A stretch of DNA of 33,663 nucleotides from Kordia sp. (GTDB lineage Bacteria; Bacteroidota; Bacteroidia; Flavobacteriales; Flavobacteriaceae): NCBI GenBank assembly GCA_002733415.1, contig NVVR01000033.1:1-33663 (forward strand). The letters run 5' to 3'. Both the position numbers and the translations under genes were made by a program. Position 1 is the first letter of the stretch, and each line of letters opens with the position of its first letter. This document shows, piece by piece, positions 1 through 8,404 of this stretch. A model generated the notes under the pieces. It saw nothing but the letters and a program-made list of their open reading frames with translations. It did no database searches and was not told the DNA's origin.

Positions 1-70
1 GAGAGACCAGGTTCGAACTGGCGACATTCAGCTTGGAAGGCTGACGCTCTACCAGCTGAGCTACTCTCGC
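1..70 (-). tRNA. tRNA-Gly (anticodon TCC), 3' end cut by window edge
   Basis: Read on the minus strand, the sequence begins GCGAGAG at position 70 and shows a D-arm (AGCTCAGCTGGTAGAGC), an anticodon arm with loop CTTCCAA (anticodon TCC, glycine), and a T-arm with GTTCGAA. The 3' acceptor strand reads CTCTC before the window ends, so the last two acceptor bases, the discriminator and any CCA are missing. The fold is clear by eye and the identity follows from the anticodon. Confidence 0.95.
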
Positions 71-80
71 AAGCGTTCGG

Positions 81-113
81 CAAATATAGGTAGTTTTATC
101 ACCTACCACCAAA
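81..113 (-). promoter_or_regulatory. Bacteroidota-type promoter of tRNA-Gly
   Basis: On the minus strand TTTG (110-113) is followed after 21 nt by TATATTTG (81-88), a perfect match to the Bacteroidota -7 consensus TAnnTTTG. It ends 10 nt before the tRNA 5' end, which is where transcription of a tRNA precursor should begin. Confidence 0.7.
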
Positions 114-185
114 CTTTTTTTAATAAAAATTTAATCAATTTACAATCCCTTAATTATCAGTCCTATAAAACTCACCTAGTATTGA

Positions 186-611
186 CTATAAGGTTTTAAA
201 AAAGTGATATCCGTAAATTTCATAACCTTCATTGTAGTAAAACTTATGCGATGGGTAGTTTTGAACATAGGTATTTAATTCACTCGAGTTACACCCCTTC
301 TCTTTTGCATAGACATATATCCAATCGAAAAAACGCTTCCCTAATCCCTTTCGCCTATGTTTATTGGATATATACACATGATCTACCTCCATGCTTTTTC
401 CTGAATAATGTCGTGTCATAAACCACATCCCTGCAACACCAATTAATTTTTCTCCTTCATACATCGCTGCACATTCATAATTTTGAGATGCCATTTCTAT
501 AAAACGAGCTTCAAGAACAGTCTTTTCAGTCTTCCCTTCTGTATACTCAATCATTAGTGGAATGATCTCTAAAATTTGATCTTTTGACAAAACATTTATG
601 GATATATTCAT
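186..611 (-). CDS. GNAT family N-acetyltransferase
   Basis: A 141-residue single-domain protein with the GNAT fold signature. The acetyl-CoA pyrophosphate-binding loop is visible at about residues 86-91 (RRKGLG), preceded by the beta-strand VDHVYI and followed by a helix rich in aromatic and basic residues. The C-terminal strand with FYYNEGYEIYGY is the usual end of the domain. It would transfer an acetyl group from acetyl-CoA to an unknown amine; the substrate cannot be told from sequence. The ATG at 609-611 gives the expected N-terminus. It is monocistronic and convergent with nothing. It is separated from the divergent acetyltransferase gene at 862 by about 250 bases in which I see no clear element. 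Confidence 0.85.
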   Translation of the reverse strand: MNISINVLSKDQILEIIPLMIEYTEGKTEKTVLEARFIEMASQNYECAAMYEGEKLIGVAGMWFMTRHYSGKSMEVDHVYISNKHRRKGLGKRFFDWIYVYAKEKGCNSSELNTYVQNYPSHKFYYNEGYEIYGYHFFKTL

Positions 612-861
612 ATGCTAATTTGCTACTATTTATTTTTAATTCGTATTTTAAAATTCGACACTAGAGCACCGTTTATCAAAATACTTTCTCGATACAATTT
701 TTCATAAAAAATCACTCGAATTGACGTATTTTTGACTTGTTAATTACAACAGTACTTTAACGAAAGTCGGTAAAGGTCGAATAAAATTACATCAGCATAA
801 GTGATTTTTTTCAACTAAACCCATACATTAATCAAATTCACATTAAATACATTAATTCATA

Positions 862-1812
862 GTGGGACGAATTATTGAAACAGAACGCTTATACCTTAGG
901 AGATTCATGTTAAAAGATGCCTCTGCATTATTTAAAATGAACAACAACCCAAATGTATTACTATACACTGGTGATCTTCCGTTTAAGAACATCAAATCTA
1001 CTGAAGATTTTATAAAAAACTACAATCATTACGACACCTCCAATATGGGGCGATGGGCCGTTTGTGGTAAAAAACAAGGAGAGTTTTTAGGTTGGTGCGG
1101 ATTAAAACACCATCCTGAAAAAGATTATGTTGATGTTGGGTTTCGCTTTTTTGAGAAACACTGGAACAAAGGTTTTGCTACTGAAGCAACAAAAGGAGTA
1201 CTATCCTATGCTTTTAATGTATTACGTATTCAAGATGTTTACGCCTATATAGACAACCGAAACCCTGCATCGATGAAAGTTGTAGAAAACTCTGGATTAT
1301 CATTTTTAACAAAAGTAATTCATGAAGGCAACCCTTCCTCTATATATCACATAAAAAACGAATTAGTAAACGTAAAAGAAATAAGTACAGAAGAAACAAT
1401 AGCAATACGACATCAAGTTTTACGACAAGGAAAACCTATAGAATCCTGTTCTTTTGAAGGAGATAATTTAGCTACAACTTTCCATTTAGGCTTATATTAT
1501 TATGGAGAATTAATTGGTGTAGCTACTTTTATAAAAAATGCACATCACGATTTTAATGAAAATTTTCAATTTCAATTACGAGGGATGGCTATTTTACAGC
1601 AATTTCAAGGAAAAAGGTTAGGAAATGTGTTGTTAGAAAAAGGGCTTCAACAATTAAAACAACTACACGCTAATTTATTATGGTGTAATGCTAGAGAAAA
1701 TGCTGCTAATTTTTATTCCAAGTTTGGATTTAGTACTTATGGCAAACCTTTTGATATACCAAACATAGGAAAACATTATACTATGATTAAAAACATCGCT
1801 AACACAAAATAA
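862..1812 (+). CDS. Tandem-GNAT acetyltransferase (two GNAT domains)
   Basis: A 316-residue protein made of two GNAT domains. Residues 1-165 resemble the RimJ/RimL type (ETERLYLRRF at the start, W101-N-K-G-F-A acetyl-CoA loop, then the N-R-N-P-A-S-M-K helix and E-N-S-G-L). Residues 172-312 form a second GNAT unit with Q249-G-K-R-L-G254 as the CoA loop and N-A-R-E-N-A-A-N-F-Y-S-K-F-G-F at the end. I keep the GTG start at 862, since it places the typical IIETERL strand at the very N-terminus and the next ATG (907) would remove it. RimJ/L relatives acetylate protein N-termini or small amines; the real substrates here are unknown. The fusion suggests two acetylation steps or one regulatory domain. 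Confidence 0.85.
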   Translation: MGRIIETERLYLRRFMLKDASALFKMNNNPNVLLYTGDLPFKNIKSTEDFIKNYNHYDTSNMGRWAVCGKKQGEFLGWCGLKHHPEKDYVDVGFRFFEKHWNKGFATEATKGVLSYAFNVLRIQDVYAYIDNRNPASMKVVENSGLSFLTKVIHEGNPSSIYHIKNELVNVKEISTEETIAIRHQVLRQGKPIESCSFEGDNLATTFHLGLYYYGELIGVATFIKNAHHDFNENFQFQLRGMAILQQFQGKRLGNVLLEKGLQQLKQLHANLLWCNARENAANFYSKFGFSTYGKPFDIPNIGKHYTMIKNIANTK

Positions 1813-1817
1813 GATTA

Positions 1818-1840
1818 TTTAAACCCCCCTCACTGGTGGG
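1818..1840 (+). repeat. Diverged copy of the CCCACTGGTGGG hairpin repeat
   Basis: TTAAACCC, then an extra CCCT, then CACTGGTGGG follow the acetyltransferase stop codon. This matches the third hairpin of the leader repeats at 5378-5478 and 7075-7162 apart from the insertion. It lies upstream of the M48 protease gene but well ahead of its probable promoter. Its role is unknown. Confidence 0.5.
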
Positions 1841-1897
1841 TTCAACTGTTATTTTATACCATTCAAAGCATTTCAATCAGAAAGCACACTAATACAA

Positions 1898-1928
1898 TTG
1901 ACTAACAAGTAAGAATATTGTAACTTTA
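1898..1928 (+). promoter_or_regulatory. Probable promoter of the M48 protease operon
   Basis: TTG (1898-1900) is followed after 20 nt by TAACTTTA (1921-1928), one base off the TAnnTTTG core. Transcription would begin near 1935 and leave a leader of about 95 nt. Confidence 0.45.
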
Positions 1929-1994
1929 ATTGAATAGGCTTCTAAGAAGCATATGCGTAATGGTTTCCAAATAAACTATCATACCCATGAATAC

Positions 1995-2008
1995 CCGATA
2001 GCTATCGG
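1995..2008. repeat. Palindrome CCGATAGCTATCGG in leader
   Basis: A perfect 14-bp palindrome 24 bases before the M48 start codon. The same core, extended to 18 bp, forms the tip of the second hairpin in the gpmI leader (5434-5451). Palindromes of this kind look like a dispersed intergenic family in this genome. Confidence 0.6.
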
Positions 2009-2031
2009 AAGAGAAACAAGTAAACTAAACC

Positions 2032-2796
2032 ATGAGAGGAAGTAAAGTAAAAATAAGATTATTAATAGGTGTTGCAATTATAGCTTTTGCATATTTTCAA
2101 AAATGTAACCGACAAGAAATAAACCCATATACTGGGAAAAAGCAAACTATAACAATGACTACAGATCAAGAAATAGCTATAGGCCTACAGAGTGCTCCTC
2201 AAATAACACAACAGCACGGGGGATTATATCCTGATGAACGTCTACAGGCCTATGTTGATATGGTAGGAAATAAATTAGTGAATTCTAGTTTAGCTAAAGA
2301 CACACCATATAAATACAACTTCCATTTATTGGCTGATGATCAAACCATAAATGCATTCGCTTTACCAGGAGGACAATGTTTTATTACTTACGCCTTACTA
2401 AGCAAGCTTAAAAGTGAAGATCAGTTAGCAGGTGTTTTAGGGCATGAAATAGGACACGTATTAGGAAAGCATTCTGCTGAGAGAATTGGAGAAACAGAAT
2501 TTTGGAAAACAGTTTCTACAGGCGCTTCGGTTGGTGCCGACATGGGAGGATTAATAGGTGGTATTGGACAAAACACCTTACTAAAAAATGGCAGAGGTGA
2601 TGAATTAGAGAGTGATGAATTAGGAGTTATGTTTATGATTGACGCAGGGTACAACCCAGAAGCAATGATCGCTGTAATGGAAATACTTAAAACTGCTGCT
2701 GGACCAAACAGAATTCCAGAATTTAAAAGCTCACATCCAGATCCTGAAAATAGAATTGAAAAAATAAAAGAAGCAATTAAAAAACATAAACACTAG
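2032..2796 (+). CDS. M48 family zinc metalloprotease
   Basis: A 254-residue peptidase M48-type protein. A hydrophobic N-terminal segment (about residues 8-22) looks like a membrane anchor or signal peptide, with Cys25 after it; it is not a good lipobox. The zinc-binding HExxH is HEIGH at 138-142, inside a long helix ending KHSAER, and the third ligand should be E191 in E191-L-E-S-D195. The INAFALPGG strand at 106-114 is also typical. Short periplasmic M48 proteins of this size (BepA/LoiP-like without TPRs) take part in envelope protein quality control. It is followed after 3 bases by the L,D-transpeptidase gene, so the two probably form an envelope operon. Substrate is unknown. Confidence 0.9.
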   Translation: MRGSKVKIRLLIGVAIIAFAYFQKCNRQEINPYTGKKQTITMTTDQEIAIGLQSAPQITQQHGGLYPDERLQAYVDMVGNKLVNSSLAKDTPYKYNFHLLADDQTINAFALPGGQCFITYALLSKLKSEDQLAGVLGHEIGHVLGKHSAERIGETEFWKTVSTGASVGADMGGLIGGIGQNTLLKNGRGDELESDELGVMFMIDAGYNPEAMIAVMEILKTAAGPNRIPEFKSSHPDPENRIEKIKEAIKKHKH

Positions 2797-2799
2797 CCT

Positions 2800-4422
2800 T
2801 TGAATAAACTCTTACACTATACCATCTTTTTTTGTGCACTATTAAGTGTTTTATCTTGTAAAAAACAAGCTGATTTAATACTCGTAAAAACCATTGAAAA
2901 CACCTCTATAAAACAGCAATCCATTTCTGTTTCTAGTAATGTGCTAAATGAGATATTGTTAAAACTAAAAAAGGATTCATTATCATTTAAACTTAAAAAT
3001 AAAGATTCCGTTCTTGCTTTTTATGAGCTCAGAAACGGAAAAGCTGCTTGGGAAGCAATTCAAAACAGAAACGCGCTTTATACAGCAATTTCAACTGCAG
3101 ACAAGCAAGGTTTAAATCCTTCTGATTATAATTTGAATAAAATTAAGGAGATAATTACATCCGATCCATTCAGTACTAAAAACAACGCTGCTATTGATAT
3201 ATTATTTACGGATACCTCCTTATCATATTCCTACCATCTAGCAAATGGGAGATTCAATCCTAAAAAACTATATAACGACTGGAAATTGGATGCTAATGTA
3301 TTCAAATTCAATTCTATATTAAGCAATTCATTAAATGAAAAATCCCTTGATAAATCATTTCAGAAGTTCACTCCTCAACACACAATTTATAAACAGTTAT
3401 TAAAACAACTTCCTGCATCAAAAGCATTAGTAAGCAGTGATTCCTTAAGAACAATTACGGAACATGGTTCAAAAATAAGACCTAACAAAAGCAGTACAAG
3501 AATCATCAATATTAGAAAACGATTAAATGAATTAGGTTTTTTACAAGATTCTTTGATTACACAATCAAAAGTATTGGATACACTTTTACAGCAAAGTGTT
3601 CGTGATTTCCAAACCTCAAAAAAAATAAAAACCGACGCTATAATTGGTATTGGTACAATTGATGCATTAAACGAAAGTTATCAAGACCAATACAACAGCA
3701 TTTTAGCGAACTTAGAACGATGGAGGTGGTTCCCTAGATACTTAGGAGAAAACTATATTCTAGTAAATATTTCTGACTACAAACTGAAATACATCACTAA
3801 GAACGACACCACTCAATATACTATTATTGTAGGTAAAACAGCTCGAAAAACACCTGTCTTTAGTTCTCAAATTAGTCACTTGGACTTTAATCCGAAATGG
3901 TTTATACCTCCTACAATTAAAAAAGAGGATATCATTCCGGCAGCAACGAAGGATATTGATTATTTGCGTAAAAAAAACATTTCCGTATTTCATAAAGAAA
4001 AAAGAATGATCTTGGATTCTATAAATTGGAATTCAAGCGCTCCATTATCTTATCGTTATGTTCAAGGGGCTGGGGACAGTAATGCCCTAGGCAGGGTTAA
4101 AATTATTTTTCCTAATAAATTCTCTGTCTATTTACATGACACGCCAAGTAAATCTTTATTTAACAAAAACTATCGCGCAAGAAGCTCAGGGTGCGTAAGA
4201 GTACAGAATGTATTTTCTTTAGCTGCTGATATTTTAAATTTTTCGAATGATAAAATAACCAATTTAGTTGACCATAAACTAACTAAGAGAATCCATGTAA
4301 CCAAAGATATTAAGGTTCATTTGTTTTACTGGTCAGTAGTCTTCAATAACAAATCTGAACCGATATTCTTAAATGACGTTTATAAATTAGATAAGGAACT
4401 AGCAAAAAAACTAGCCAATTAG
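2800..4422 (+). CDS. YcbB-type L,D-transpeptidase, predicted lipoprotein
   Basis: A 540-residue murein L,D-transpeptidase of the large YcbB/LdtD class, which makes 3-3 cross-links in peptidoglycan. The TTG start at 2800, three bases after the M48 stop, gives a lipoprotein signal with lipobox L-S-V-L-S-C20. A scaffold region (about 45-230) is followed by a peptidoglycan-binding domain (about 233-292, LNELGFLQ and VRDFQ) and the YkuD catalytic domain (about 308-485). The active site is visible as H446-D-T-P and S-S-G-C465-V-R. Length and domain order are complete. It overlaps the convergent L,D-transpeptidase gene by 12 bases at their 3' ends. As a lipoprotein it would act at the inner face of the outer membrane or at the inner membrane. 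Confidence 0.92.
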   Translation: MNKLLHYTIFFCALLSVLSCKKQADLILVKTIENTSIKQQSISVSSNVLNEILLKLKKDSLSFKLKNKDSVLAFYELRNGKAAWEAIQNRNALYTAISTADKQGLNPSDYNLNKIKEIITSDPFSTKNNAAIDILFTDTSLSYSYHLANGRFNPKKLYNDWKLDANVFKFNSILSNSLNEKSLDKSFQKFTPQHTIYKQLLKQLPASKALVSSDSLRTITEHGSKIRPNKSSTRIINIRKRLNELGFLQDSLITQSKVLDTLLQQSVRDFQTSKKIKTDAIIGIGTIDALNESYQDQYNSILANLERWRWFPRYLGENYILVNISDYKLKYITKNDTTQYTIIVGKTARKTPVFSSQISHLDFNPKWFIPPTIKKEDIIPAATKDIDYLRKKNISVFHKEKRMILDSINWNSSAPLSYRYVQGAGDSNALGRVKIIFPNKFSVYLHDTPSKSLFNKNYRARSSGCVRVQNVFSLAADILNFSNDKITNLVDHKLTKRIHVTKDIKVHLFYWSVVFNNKSEPIFLNDVYKLDKELAKKLAN

Positions 4423-5097
4423 CCTTGAGTTTGTGTTGTAATTTTTATTTGGGTGGTAAATAAACAAACAAGATTTATTTTTAATTCTATTAATTATTGC
4501 AGTGTTAAATGCAGTAGGAACTGCAGGACAACCTAAGCTACGCCCTAACATTCCATTACGTTTTACGAAATTAGGATTTGAATATTTAGCGCCATGAAAA
4601 ACAACATAACGTCTTCTTGCATTATCATTGAAACCTTTTTCCTGACCATCTAAAAATAATGATAATCCGTTTTTACCATAATACGTATTGTCTGTTACAT
4701 AAAACCCTAATGAACTTTGATTAGAATTATTTGTATTTGAAAATTTTGTAGCGAATTCTCCTCCGGTATTTCTTCCGTGAGCAACAACAGTGTTGAATAA
4801 TACTTTATTTGTTATCATGTCTAAAACCCATAATCTTTTTACAGTAGATGAAAGACTAAAGTCAATAATTGTTAATGTTTCATTTTTGATTTTACCTTGA
4901 GCCTTTAATTTCGAATATCCTTTAATAGCATTCGAAAAACTTTCTAACTGAGGCATTGAAGTATTTTGATTCGTGAAAATTTTGTACAACGTTAAAATGG
5001 CAACATCTTCTTCAATTGAAGTTACTATTTTATTAGGATTAGTAAAAGAGGACAAAATAACAATGATAAATAGTAGTGGTAGGATACGTAATTTCAT
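4411..5097 (-). CDS. Murein L,D-transpeptidase catalytic domain protein (YkuD_2 type)
   Basis: A 228-residue exported protein with a signal peptide (about 1-20, MKLRILPLLFIIVILSSF). The catalytic half carries AHGRNTGG (105-113), F-H168-G-A and G-R-S-L-G-C190-P-A-V-P, the signature of the small YkuD_2 family that is common in Bacteroidota. Cys190 should be the acyl-enzyme nucleophile and His168 its partner. It differs from the YcbB-type protein encoded on the other strand: no peptidoglycan-binding domain and a G-C-P rather than G-C-V-R active site. The likely role is attachment or remodelling of peptide stems; the acceptor is unknown. Confidence 0.88.
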   Translation of the reverse strand: MKLRILPLLFIIVILSSFTNPNKIVTSIEEDVAILTLYKIFTNQNTSMPQLESFSNAIKGYSKLKAQGKIKNETLTIIDFSLSSTVKRLWVLDMITNKVLFNTVVAHGRNTGGEFATKFSNTNNSNQSSLGFYVTDNTYYGKNGLSLFLDGQEKGFNDNARRRYVVFHGAKYSNPNFVKRNGMLGRSLGCPAVPTAFNTAIINRIKNKSCLFIYHPNKNYNTNSRLIG

Positions 5098-5377
5098 AGG
5101 TTGAGTAGGTTTGGTTGGGTTCTTTTTTCAAAGAGTTCAAATATATCATTTTATTAACAATATTCAAAAATAACTATGCAAAAGACACAAAACATGTTGT
5201 AAAACAACCACTTAGGAAATAATACACTGGTTTATGTAACGAATAGACAATAATCATCATTCACAAAGGAAGGAATCATGAATAATGAAAGTTCTAAAGA
5301 ATATAGCACCCATGGATTCCTAGTCCACTCTTTAACAACTAAAAGCTTTTGTTCGTATCTTTGCACGTAAATCATTA
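5098..5377. other. Intergenic region between the transpeptidase and gpmI
   Basis: About 280 bases without a convincing reading frame. It holds the leader of the minus-strand transpeptidase gene and, at its right end, the putative gpmI promoter core. Nothing else stands out. Confidence 0.5.
5356..5363 (+). promoter_or_regulatory. Putative -7 element of gpmI
   Basis: TATCTTTG matches TAnnTTTG exactly. About 20 nt upstream there is only a weak -33 candidate (TTTAAC, 5331-5336). Transcription from here would start just ahead of the structured leader repeat. Confidence 0.5.
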
Positions 5378-5478
5378 GCCTAGGCGCAAGCACACTAGGT
5401 CTGAATTAACAATAATAGCTGTAGTTCGAGGCATCCCGATAGCTATCGGGACTCGAGGAATTAAACCCAAAAGTGGGA
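5378..5478 (+). repeat. Three-hairpin leader repeat, copy 1 (before gpmI)
   Basis: The unit aligns with 7075-7162. Hairpin one is CCTAG...CTAGG around AAGCACA. A spacer AACAATAATAG follows. Hairpin two starts TTCGAGGC and ends CTCGAGGAA, with an 18-bp perfect palindrome TCCCGATAGCTATCGGGA (5434-5451) inserted at its tip. Hairpin three is CCCA-AAAG-TGGG. The loop of hairpin three differs from other copies while the stem is kept, as expected for a structured RNA. It ends 13 bases before the gpmI ATG. Confidence 0.65.
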
Positions 5479-5490
5479 TTAATAAATCTT

Positions 5491-7005
5491 ATGAATAAAA
5501 AAACAATCCTTTTAATATTAGATGGATGGGGAATACCTGATGATAAAAACGCTTCAGCAATTCATCATGCAAATACTCCTTTTATAGATAGTCTTTATAA
5601 AGACTACCCAAACACAACATTGTTAACCCACGGAATGAATGTTGGTTTACCTGACGGACAAATGGGAAACAGTGAGGTTGGACACATGAACCTAGGAGCA
5701 GGAAGAATTGTTTATCAAGATTTAGCTAAAATAAACTTAGCAGTTAAAAACGATACTCTTAAAGATGAACAAACACTTATAGATGCTTTTTCCTATGCCA
5801 AAGAACACCATAAAAACATTCACTTTTTAGGTTTAGTATCAGATGGTGGAGTTCATGCACACATCAATCACATAAAAGGTTTGGTAGATGCTGCGGAAGA
5901 ATTTGGTATTACCAACTCTTATATTCACGCCTTTACTGACGGAAGAGATGTCGATCCTAAATCAGGAATCAATCATATTGCTGATTTACAAAATCATATT
6001 AAAAATAAAAATGCAAAAATAGCTTCCGTCATAGGACGCTACTATGCAATGGACAGAGATAATAGATGGGAACGTATTTCTGAAGCATACAATTTATTAG
6101 TGAATGGTAAAGGACAGCATACAGAAAATATAACCGAGGCAATTCAACAAAGTTATGACAATGCTATAACTGATGAATTCATCAAACCAATAGCCATTAC
6201 CATAAACGGAAGCCCCATAAGTACTATTAAAGAAGATGATGTTGTTATTTTCTTTAATTTCAGAACAGATCGTGGTCGTGAATTAACTAATGCGTTAACA
6301 CAAAACGATTTTCCTGATTTTGGGATGCGAAAATTAAACTTGCACTTTACTACTTTAACAAATTACGACGAATCATTTAAAGGTATTAATGTAGTTTTCA
6401 ATAAAGAGAATATTAAAAACACTTTAGGAGAAACTATCTCTAAAGCAGGTAAAACTCAAATACGAATTGCAGAAACAGAAAAGTATCCGCATGTTACTTT
6501 TTTCTTTAACGGTGGTAGAGAAAGACCTTTCGATAACGAAAAAAGAATTCTTTGCCCTTCACCAAAAGTAGCAACTTATGACATGCAACCAGAAATGAGT
6601 TCGCATGATATTACTCAAGCAATAGTCCCAGAAATATACACACAATGGGCTGATTTTATATGTCTGAATTTTGCTAATCCTGATATGGTTGGTCACACAG
6701 GAAGTATGGAAGCAGCAGTAAAATCATGTGAAGCAACTGATGTTTGCACCAAAAAAGTTATTGAAGCTGCTTTGCAAAGCGGATATACAACCTTAGTGAT
6801 TGCGGATCATGGGAATTGTGAAAAAATGTTTAATGAAGATGGTAGCCCACATACTGCTCATACAACAAATCCAGTTCCATTAATTGTAGTTGATAAGGAT
6901 ATCAAAGCTGTAAAAGAAGGTGTTTTAGGTGATATTGCGCCAACAATATTACATTTATTAGGTATTGAGAAACCCGAATTAATGACCCAAAATTCATTAG
7001 TTTAA
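5491..7005 (+). CDS. gpmI: 2,3-bisphosphoglycerate-independent phosphoglycerate mutase
   Basis: A 504-residue cytoplasmic glycolytic enzyme that interconverts 3- and 2-phosphoglycerate using Mn ions and a phosphoserine intermediate. I start it at the ATG at 5491 (MNKKTILLILDGWG); an upstream in-frame GTG at 5473 falls inside the leader hairpin and is unlikely to be used. Metal and catalytic motifs are visible: D11-G-W-G, M-G-N-S61-E-V-G-H (the serine that is phosphorylated), F-T-D-G-R-D-V-D-P, G-R-Y-Y-A-M-D-R-D-N-R-W-E-R, F-N-F-R-T-D-R, N-P-D-M-V-G-H-T-G and D439-H-G-N. Length is that of the complete family. It is alone in its transcription unit and its leader carries the three-hairpin repeat. 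Confidence 0.97.
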   Translation: MNKKTILLILDGWGIPDDKNASAIHHANTPFIDSLYKDYPNTTLLTHGMNVGLPDGQMGNSEVGHMNLGAGRIVYQDLAKINLAVKNDTLKDEQTLIDAFSYAKEHHKNIHFLGLVSDGGVHAHINHIKGLVDAAEEFGITNSYIHAFTDGRDVDPKSGINHIADLQNHIKNKNAKIASVIGRYYAMDRDNRWERISEAYNLLVNGKGQHTENITEAIQQSYDNAITDEFIKPIAITINGSPISTIKEDDVVIFFNFRTDRGRELTNALTQNDFPDFGMRKLNLHFTTLTNYDESFKGINVVFNKENIKNTLGETISKAGKTQIRIAETEKYPHVTFFFNGGRERPFDNEKRILCPSPKVATYDMQPEMSSHDITQAIVPEIYTQWADFICLNFANPDMVGHTGSMEAAVKSCEATDVCTKKVIEAALQSGYTTLVIADHGNCEKMFNEDGSPHTAHTTNPVPLIVVDKDIKAVKEGVLGDIAPTILHLLGIEKPELMTQNSLV

Positions 7006-7055
7006 ACAAGTATTACACAAATAACCTTACTGATAGGAATAAGTAATATTTTACG

Positions 7056-7063
7056 TACTTTTA
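7056..7063 (+). promoter_or_regulatory. Putative -7 element of the HAD-map operon
   Basis: TACTTTTA, one base from TAnnTTTG, lies about 12 nt ahead of the second leader repeat, in the same relative place as the gpmI promoter core. The -33 element is not clear. Confidence 0.35.
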
Positions 7064-7074
7064 CCCCCAAATCA

Positions 7075-7162
7075 ATACCCCAGTGTAAGCACACTTGGTA
7101 TATAATAACAATAATAGTTGTAATTCGAGGCTATCCTCGGAAAATTAAACCCACTGGTGGGA
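7075..7162 (+). repeat. Three-hairpin leader repeat, copy 2 (before the HAD-map operon)
   Basis: The unit aligns with 5378-5478. Hairpin one is ATACC...GGTAT around AGTGT-AAGC-ACACT. The spacer AACAATAATAG is identical in both copies. Hairpin two is TTCGAGG-CTAT-CCTCGGAA with one bulged G and no inserted palindrome. Hairpin three is CCCA-CTGG-TGGG (7150-7161). It ends 12 bases before the start codon of the HAD gene. Confidence 0.65.
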
Positions 7163-7173
7163 TAAATTACGCC

Positions 7174-7593
7174 ATGATTTCAAAAGAGAAACTTCTTATT
7201 GCCGTGGACTTTGACGGAACAATCGTTGAAGACGCTTATCCAAATGTTGGAAAGCCACAACTATTCGCATTTGAAACAATGAAAAGACTGCAGAATGACG
7301 GACATCGATTAATCCTATGGACCTATAGGTGTGGCAGAAAGCTTGATGATGCAGTTGAATTTTGCAAACAAAATGGAATTGAATTTTACGCCATCAACAA
7401 TAGTTTTCCAAACGAAGAATATGACGGAAAGGAAAGTAGAAAAATTAGTGCTGATTTATTTATTGACGATCGAAATATTGGAGGTTTTATTGGTTGGGGA
7501 GAAATATACCAACTATTAACCAACGAAGCTGCACCAAGCTTAAAAGCAAAAAAGAAAAGTATATTTTCATTTTTTAAAATCACAGATGATTAA
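7174..7593 (+). CDS. Small HAD-superfamily hydrolase (BT_0820-like)
   Basis: A 139-residue protein with HAD motifs: D12-F-D14-G-T (motif I nucleophile and acid), L-W-T50-Y-R (motif II) and F-I-D98-D99-R (motif IV). There is no room for a large cap domain, so the active site is open and could accept large substrates. HAD enzymes of this size are usually magnesium-dependent phosphatases; the substrate here is unknown. Its stop codon overlaps the start of map by 8 bases, so the two genes are translationally coupled. The start ATG at 7174 follows the leader repeat directly. Confidence 0.8.
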   Translation: MISKEKLLIAVDFDGTIVEDAYPNVGKPQLFAFETMKRLQNDGHRLILWTYRCGRKLDDAVEFCKQNGIEFYAINNSFPNEEYDGKESRKISADLFIDDRNIGGFIGWGEIYQLLTNEAAPSLKAKKKSIFSFFKITDD

Positions 7594-8392
7594 ATTAAAA
7601 ACGAAAGAAGAGATAGAAATCATGCGTGAAAGCGCCTTAGTGGTTTCAAAAACATTAGGAATAATCGCAGGCGAAATAAAACCTGGAGTTACTTCATTAT
7701 ATTTAGATAAATTAGCAGAAGAACATATTAGAGACTTAGGAGCTATCCCAGGTTTTTTAGGGTTATATGATTTCCCTAACACTTTATGCATTTCTCCAAA
7801 TGCACAAGTTGTACACGGTATACCTAACAAAAAACCCTTAGTTGAAGGAGATATTTTATCTGTTGACTGTGGCGCAATTTTAAATGGTTATTATGGCGAT
7901 CATGCCTATACATTTGAAGTTGGTGAAGTTGCTCCAGAAACAAAAAAACTACTTCAAGTTACTAAAGAAAGTTTGTACGTAGGGATTAGAGAATTCAAAG
8001 AAAATAACCGTGTTGGAGATGTAGGTTTTGCGATACAAAAGTATTGTGAAGATCGCGGATATGGGGTGGTACGTGAACTAGTAGGTCATGGATTAGGTAA
8101 AACTATGCATGAAGATCCGCAAATGCCTAATTACGGGAAACGTGGTAGAGGAAAAAAGTTTAAAAACGGACTAGTAGTTGCTATTGAACCAATGATTAAC
8201 ATGGGTACTCACAAAATTGAGCAATTACGTGACGGTTGGACTATTTTAACAGGCGACAGAAAACCTTCTGCCCATTTTGAGCATGATATTGCTATTGTTA
8301 ACGGAAAGCCTCAGTTGTTATCTACCTTTGATTACATCTACGAAGCTTTAGGCGTTACGAGTACTGAAGAGGATGAATTCAGAAAGAAATAG
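7586..8392 (+). CDS. map: Type I methionine aminopeptidase
   Basis: A 268-residue enzyme that removes the N-terminal methionine from nascent proteins in the cytoplasm. All five metal ligands are visible: D94, D105, H168, E201 and E232, and the substrate-contacting H77 is in V-V-H-G-I-P. The protein lacks an N-terminal zinc-finger extension, as expected for the bacterial type I form. The ATG at 7586 overlaps the end of the HAD gene (ATGATTAA). The methyltransferase gene follows after 12 bases, so a three-gene operon is likely. Confidence 0.96.
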   Translation: MIKLKTKEEIEIMRESALVVSKTLGIIAGEIKPGVTSLYLDKLAEEHIRDLGAIPGFLGLYDFPNTLCISPNAQVVHGIPNKKPLVEGDILSVDCGAILNGYYGDHAYTFEVGEVAPETKKLLQVTKESLYVGIREFKENNRVGDVGFAIQKYCEDRGYGVVRELVGHGLGKTMHEDPQMPNYGKRGRGKKFKNGLVVAIEPMINMGTHKIEQLRDGWTILTGDRKPSAHFEHDIAIVNGKPQLLSTFDYIYEALGVTSTEEDEFRKK

Positions 8393-8404
8393 AACTAATT
8401 TTTG

